A stretch of DNA of 64,000 nucleotides from Cocos nucifera (lineage: Eukaryota; Streptophyta; Magnoliopsida; Arecales; Arecaceae). Position 1 is the stretch's first letter; each line of letters opens with the position of its first letter. The position numbers and the translations under genes were made by a program. Below are positions 59,054-64,000 of this stretch, in pieces. Below the pieces are notes generated by a model. The model searched no databases and was not told where the DNA came from. It was given only the letters and a program-made list of their open reading frames with translations. The stretch is taken from contig QRFJ01003055.1 in the NCBI GenBank assembly GCA_006176705.1, positions 124,001 to 188,000 on the forward strand, read 5' to 3'.

Positions 59054-60921
59054 AGGTTCCATAATTCATTAGATCTGATTTTAATTTATTTTTGATCTAA
59101 TAATTAGATGATTTTAGATATCATATTAGATATAATTAGATCTAAAATTAAAAAATTAAAAATTAAAAAATCTAGATCTAAGATGTACGAGATGCATGAC
59201 TAGACTAGGAATAGACTTATTCTATGTGTAGTCTAGCATAATCATAATTTTAATTTAATTAATTATAATTTTTAAATCTATTTATTTATTATTTTTTAAT
59301 ATTATAAATATTATAATTAGATCTAAAAAATAAAAAATAAATTTATTTAATTTATTCATATGAGATATGATAGATGCATATTTAGACTAGTTGTAGAATA
59401 GTTCTAAAAAATTATCTAGAATAAATTTTAATTTGATATGATCAAATTTAAATTTTATTTTTTATATATTTATGATATAATTTAGATCTAAAAATATGCA
59501 TGATATGATACATGAGATATATGTAAAATATATTTTTAGTTAGATCAATTTTTATTTAAGTGATATATGTTGTAGATCTAACTAGTTTTATAGATTTATC
59601 ATGTTTTTGATTAAGGCGTGCCCCTTGGCCATCCGATCATAAGAATGAAGTGGGGTTTAAAGGCCCTCTTCTTCCATTCGATGGAATGTTCTTATGGGGT
59701 AATGAGGTGCTACATGTTCATCCTTAATCAGAAATAAAAAATTTATTTTCTACAAAACTCTAGATCCTGAAATTCTAAAATTTTATATACATATTTTATT
59801 TATGAATCCTAAACTTAATTAAAAATTAAGATTATAAAATATATTAGATCTAACATTGATAATTTTTTGATCTAAGATATATTCATAAAATTGAATTCGA
59901 AATTGGGTAGCTCAATTAAGTCTGGCGGTTGATCATATTGAATCAAGAGTTAGTTAGGTGGGATCAAGAGTGCTTAAATTGACCAGCCTAATAGGATTAA
60001 GTCTAGGTCAAGGTCGAGTCACATGAGTGATCGATCGAGTTAAGACCTAATTAGGCTCAGTGGTTAGAGTCTAGATTGTAGGCTAACCTGATTGGTTCTG
60101 GCTCAACAATTTGGTGTCTAAGGTAAGTTTGACAGATACGATCAACTGATTTTTAATTGAGAGCCACTCGACTCGAATGAGTTCTTATCGAGTTAATGGC
60201 ATATCCCTTCCATAAGTCTTACTTACCTAGCCATATTTGTCAGCCTAGTCCTGATCTAAGATGGCTAACAATCCAAGCTAACCCATGCCACTAGGTTAGT
60301 CATAATGGTTATGGCTATGTTAAGTCAAGTTTAAAGAGATCCAAATCAAATCTTTTTATAAAAGATTAAGTCTAAGGTCTTCCACCATTGTAGATATGCG
60401 GACCCTTCCCAGGGTTGATTATTCTTGACTGGTCATAGTGGTTCAGTTGTACCAAAAAAATGCAACCATGTCTATTAGGCACTGGATGCTATGGCCTGGA
60501 GGATGGATTGGGCTCAATATTCTGGATATGGTGAGAGATCCAATTAGGAATCCAATCTGTGCAAATGGTCGGTCTAACTTAACTAAGGAGTGGATTAATA
60601 TTCCGAACACGGTGAGATTCATGAATTAGAGACCAAGTCTGGGTGCACCATGATTAGAAAATTATTGGACAAGAGTTGTTCACTCATTGGCTAACCCATC
60701 ACCAATAACTATTAGGTGAGATGATGAGTCAGTTGGTGGGACTGCACCACCGACTAAAAATCAATAATTATGGAGATTTTTGCATCTCTATAGAGGGAGT
60801 GTAGGGATTTAAGAAAATAATGAAAGCTAATTTGTTTAAAAATCAAACCCCTAAATAAATTGGTCAAGTCTTAATTACAAAATATAACTAGAAACTTTGA
60901 CTCTCTACAGGAAAAAGGAAA
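59054..60921 (+). mobile_element. Untranslated leader of element J
   Basis: Collinear with the leader of B. It holds the folded domain (outer arms 59607-59616 and 59722-59731, inner arms CATAAGAA 59638-59645 and TTCTTATG 59689-59696). In the hairpin before gag one arm base has changed so that a G:C pair becomes G:U. The leader frame is open at 60438-60629. Confidence 0.85.
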
Positions 60922-62261
60922 ATATTTGTGTCCAACCCACTAGCTCCTATCCTAGACACCCATAGATTGATCAGACCCAATTACAAGAATCGGCTTCAAA
61001 ACTTCAAAATTATTTTGGATTCCAAGAAGTTGACTCATGTATTGGACCAGGATTTCCTCACCTTATCAGCTCCTCCGTCTACTGAACAGAGAGCATCTCT
61101 TGACAAGTGGACTACATATTGAGCTCGATGTCTAGTGAGCTTCAATGCCAATAAGAAAATATCAAGATTGTCTACCAAATGTTGGCTCACCTATAAGAGT
61201 TATTTGGTGAACATAGTCACACAGCCAAATATCAGATTACTAAACGACTATTTAAGGCTAAAATGTGTGATGGGCAGTTAGTCCAAGATCATTGTCGGAT
61301 GATGATCAAGGACTTGGAATTACTTGAGAAGCTCGAAGTGAAGTTAGATCAAAATCTATAGAATGATATAATTTTGTAATTCTTGACTGATGCATATGGA
61401 CAGTTCATCATGAACTATCATATGCATAAACTTCAGAATACTCTGGCCAAGCTTATGAATATGCTGGTTACTGCTGAGCTTTCTATGAAAGATTCTAAAG
61501 GCTCAATACTTACTATGGAATGGACTTCTTTCAAGAGAAAGTCTTTTGGAAAGAAAAAGAATTTTGTGAAAAAGCAAAAGATGGAAGGTGGAAAGAAAAA
61601 GAAGGTAAAGCTGAAGAAGAATGCCGCTGACAAAGAAAAATATTTCTATTGTAATACTGACGGCCACTGGAAGCAAAACTGCCCTACATACCTGGCCATC
61701 CTAATGAATAAGAAGGAGACAGGTCCTTCTAGAGGTATGCTCGTTATTGAATCTAACCTTACGATTTCTTCTGCATCCAGTTTAATGCTTGACTCTGATT
61801 CTAGTACTCATTCATGCACTTCCATGCAGGGTCTTGAGGGTAGCAGGAGACTGAGGGATGGTGAGATGATCCTATACATCGGAAACAAAGCAAGGATTGC
61901 TACTGTGGCCGTGGGAACCTACCCTCTTCGACTATCGTCTAACTTAGATTTAGTACTTAAGGATTATTATTATGTGCCTGCTGCAAGCAGGAATTTGATT
62001 TCTATTTCATGTTTAGCACAAGAAGGCTATGCAATTAGTTTTCTTCAGGACCATTGTAATATTCTTTATGAAAGAAATAAAATTAGAAGTGGTTTTCTTA
62101 TTAACGGTCTCTACCAGTTACATATTGATGTATCTATCTTTAATATCAAGCAAAATGTGAATGCTATAGGATCAAAACGACCTAGGGATAGTCCAAATGA
62201 TAGGTATCTATGGCACCTAAGACTAGGTCATATAGTAGAAGATAGGATTTACAAATTGAAT
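60922..62261 (+). pseudogene. gag-protease fragment of element J
   Basis: Gag begins at 60922 with ATA and reads 'NPLAPILDTHRLI', then 'HVLDQD', with a stop after 'DKWTTY'. At the codon that is TGA in A, B and C, J has CGA (61245-61247). The longest frame (61383-62294) spans the gag C-terminus, the lysine-rich stretch, a knuckle with all metal ligands (CNTDGHWKQNC after YFY; first Cys replaced by Tyr), a protease whose DSG is DSD, and the pre-integrase 'DRYLWHLRLGHI' segment. Similarity ends abruptly at about 62261 within 'EDRIYKL', where unrelated sequence begins. Integrase core, RT and RNase H are absent. Confidence 0.9.
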
Positions 62262-62293
62262 ATTATCGTCCACAACAATCTAGGCATCACCTA

Positions 62294-62306
62294 GCTCTAA
62301 TACCCA
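62294..62306 (-). other. Possible primer-binding site of element L
   Basis: The minus strand reads TGGGTATTAGAGC, one base longer than the usual TGGTATTAGAGC, two bases from a TG that could be the LTR end. Confidence 0.45.
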
Positions 62307-62308
62307 AT

Positions 62309-62602
62309 TGTAGACCTATGATATCGCTCGAACATCAATCATTCTTGATATCACAAGCATCGATACCATGCTGCGGAAGCTTCTGATCTTTAGCACGGAC
62401 CTGAAGGAACCTGTGATGTTCTTTATGGGAAGCAAACCACCGATCCTCCACCTGGATCTATGATGGGGCACCTCCCTCCTTGGGCTTGAGGGAGACACCC
62501 CCTTCTCTAGGGCTTCATCAAGAACCCTAGGGCGGCAACTCTAGAGAGAAGAGAAGAGTATACATAGCCATTAGGCTCGACTAAAAACATTCCTAGCTAA
62601 CA
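62309..62602 (-). repeat. Possible LTR of element L (right boundary uncertain)
   Basis: It starts TGTAGACC on the plus strand (sense end GGTCTACA) beside the possible primer-binding site. The minus strand has a TATA-like CTATGTATACTC near 62555-62566, followed by CT-rich sequence, as in an LTR promoter. The right end is set provisionally at CTAACA (62602) and could lie well beyond. No second LTR is available for comparison. Confidence 0.4.
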
Positions 62603-63000
62603 CAATATATGAAAGCACTCACCGAGCCCATGTACATCCATGTCTCCCATGCTCTCATCCTGTGGATCTAGATCTAACCATACATGAATTAGCCATCTTA
62701 AGATCGCTCAAATCTGGACTTAAGACCCCTAGGATCAACCTAGAGCCTAGCCCAAAATAGATCCTCGCATAACTCTGCCTATGCACTGAGCCGGCTTAGT
62801 CTCAGCACTGAGCCGGCTAAGTTCCACTAGGTTGGCTCAGTCTGAAACTAAGTCGGCCGAGTTCTGTACTATGTCAGCAGTCTCGAACGCGTAGCTCTCT
62901 ATTTTGTCTATGCATTGAGACTTAGCCGACCCAGTTTTAGATTGAGCCGGCTAACTTGTAGATAATCTTCTTTCTATAGTCTTAATTCTCTGGCTTTGAT
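62603..63000. repeat. Block with repeated GAGCCGGCT-like words
   Basis: Between about 62788 and 62960 the words CTGAGCCGGCTTAG, CTGAGCCGGCTAAG, AGGTTGGCTCAG, AAGTCGGCCGAG, TAGCCGACCCAG and TTGAGCCGGCTAAC follow each other at irregular spacing. It may be U3 sequence of element L. No gene seen. Confidence 0.5.
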
Positions 63001-64000
63001 TTCTTGCTTCACCTTGAATCCTAGGTCTCCAAAGCACCAACCAAGCCCCTAGAATCTCTAGAGCCAACACCGTGACTACTCCTGTGGCCTCCCAAGGCTT
63101 GGGAGTACCACCAATCCTCACAATCTCCACCTTGGTGCCCCAAGCCTTGGCAAATCCCTTAGCAATGCCCCCATGCACGATCACACTATCTCTACGCACT
63201 CGACAGCACCTGTGCAAACATCGCCTCTACTAAACCTCTTCAGCTGTTGTGCACCTTTGAGGCCTTTGGGATGACCGCCTCCAATGTTGAAGAGCTATGC
63301 TTGCTTCTTGGTACCATCCTGAAATTGCAGGATCCCTTCTACTTAGTAGCTGCATCACTTTCTCTGGACTTTCCTAGAGAATCTACAGCATTTTTGCACC
63401 AGCACATGCTATACCTCCTGACACGATCTCCTCAGAGCTATGCCTATCCACCTGCACACACCACTCCATCTGGAACTATGCATCACCGATGCTTTAAACT
63501 CATGCCAAATTTACTCTCCACTTGTAAAGCTACCACTGCTGAGCTCCACCTATATCCGAAGTCCATCTGATACCATAGAAGTCGACTCTATCATCGAGTC
63601 CCTCGAGGCCAACCACTCAACACTGCACTACTGATCCTACCGCTGCACCTCAAATACCATCACTGCCCTTTCAAACCCTTCGCACTCCGTGGATCCCTTC
63701 GAAGCCATCTTGGATACCTCCACAATCCGTGGGCACCTCCAAAACCCAAGAGCTCATCCAACTCTTCTGAATCCAGCAACTGAACCCTAGAAAATTCCAC
63801 CCTAGTCCTTCTCTTCTGCCCCTACACCAGCCATCACTTCAGTTGCGCCTAGAGAACCATCCTCCACATGAACCGTGACTCTTCCTGATGCCCCTACAAA
63901 AGAAACCTGATCCATGATACTCTCGGCTGCTAGAGACCTCTTGGCGCTTCCTAAGACCCCCTGGCTCTCCCTAAGACCTACATCCGATCTCCCTGAGATA
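63001..64000. other. Unidentified GC-richer sequence
   Basis: This last kilobase is clearly richer in G and C than the rest and contains none of the copia blocks found elsewhere. It has a plus-strand frame of 107 codons (63247-63570) and a minus-strand frame of 88 codons (62951-63217). I recognise neither. It may be LTR or internal sequence of element L, or the edge of another repeat. Confidence 0.4.

Noticed and set aside
63247..63570. Plus-strand open frame of 107 codons as a possible cellular gene
   Set aside because: No homologous motif, no intron signals I could support, and it lies in unclassified repeat-like sequence next to a probable LTR. Kept only as unidentified sequence.
1..64000. 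CRISPR array, bacterial operon, ribosomal RNA or origin of replication
   Set aside because: No regularly spaced short repeats, no ribosome-binding-site/operon layout and no rRNA blocks were seen. All repeats found belong to LTR retrotransposons.

Overview
This window is plant repeat DNA. I found no cellular protein-coding gene, rRNA, tRNA or CRISPR array in it. It is AT-rich and consists almost entirely of nested, decaying LTR retrotransposons. The evidence is long LTRs bounded by TG...CA, primer-binding sites complementary to initiator tRNA-Met (TGGTATCAGAGCC and variants), polypurine tracts, 5-bp target-site duplications (TSDs), and Ty1/copia gag, protease, integrase, reverse transcriptase and RNase H sequence. 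The long-LTR copia elements look Angela-like in their protease/integrase sequence, which suggests a flowering plant, probably a monocot such as a palm. The organism is my inference.

Layout. 1-14640: an old minus-strand copia element (F, leader and 5' LTR only) is split by a complete minus-strand copia-type element E (283-13090; LTRs about 2.87 kb; TSD CATCT). E is itself split by a solo LTR of another family (4237-6507; TSD CTAAT). 14641-21473: an LTR in plus orientation (G) is cut by a minus-strand element D (LTR 16931-19566 plus a deleted pol). 21474-31793: two partial minus-strand internal regions (K and C) lie in tandem with one truncated and one full LTR. An assembly gap (23376-23400) and a stretch of very poor sequence quality lie in K. 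31794-41142: plus-strand element B (truncated 5' LTR, gag-pol pseudogene, full 3' LTR), next to a minus-strand gag and leader fragment H (41143-43442).

43443-57047: part of a Ty3/gypsy-type element I in minus orientation. It has a 3' LTR, an adjacent polypurine tract, and an antisense (plus-strand) gene of the 'putative gypsy type transposon' family (Transposase_28). That gene is interrupted by the best-preserved element in the window, copia element A (45831-56247, 10,417 bp, TSD CTTTA). 57048-62261: plus-strand copia element J, truncated at both ends. 62262-64000: a probable primer-binding site and LTR of another minus-strand element (L), then GC-richer sequence I could not identify.

Gag and pol are broken in every copy, so no element here looks autonomous as assembled. 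The points most worth following are: (1) inverted repeats in the 1.9-kb copia leaders and in the LTRs that keep pairing while their sequence changes; (2) an ATA in place of the gag start codon, a TGA inside gag and a TAG after integrase, each shared by several copies; (3) the antisense gypsy gene; (4) signs of sequence or assembly error around the gap and in element A.
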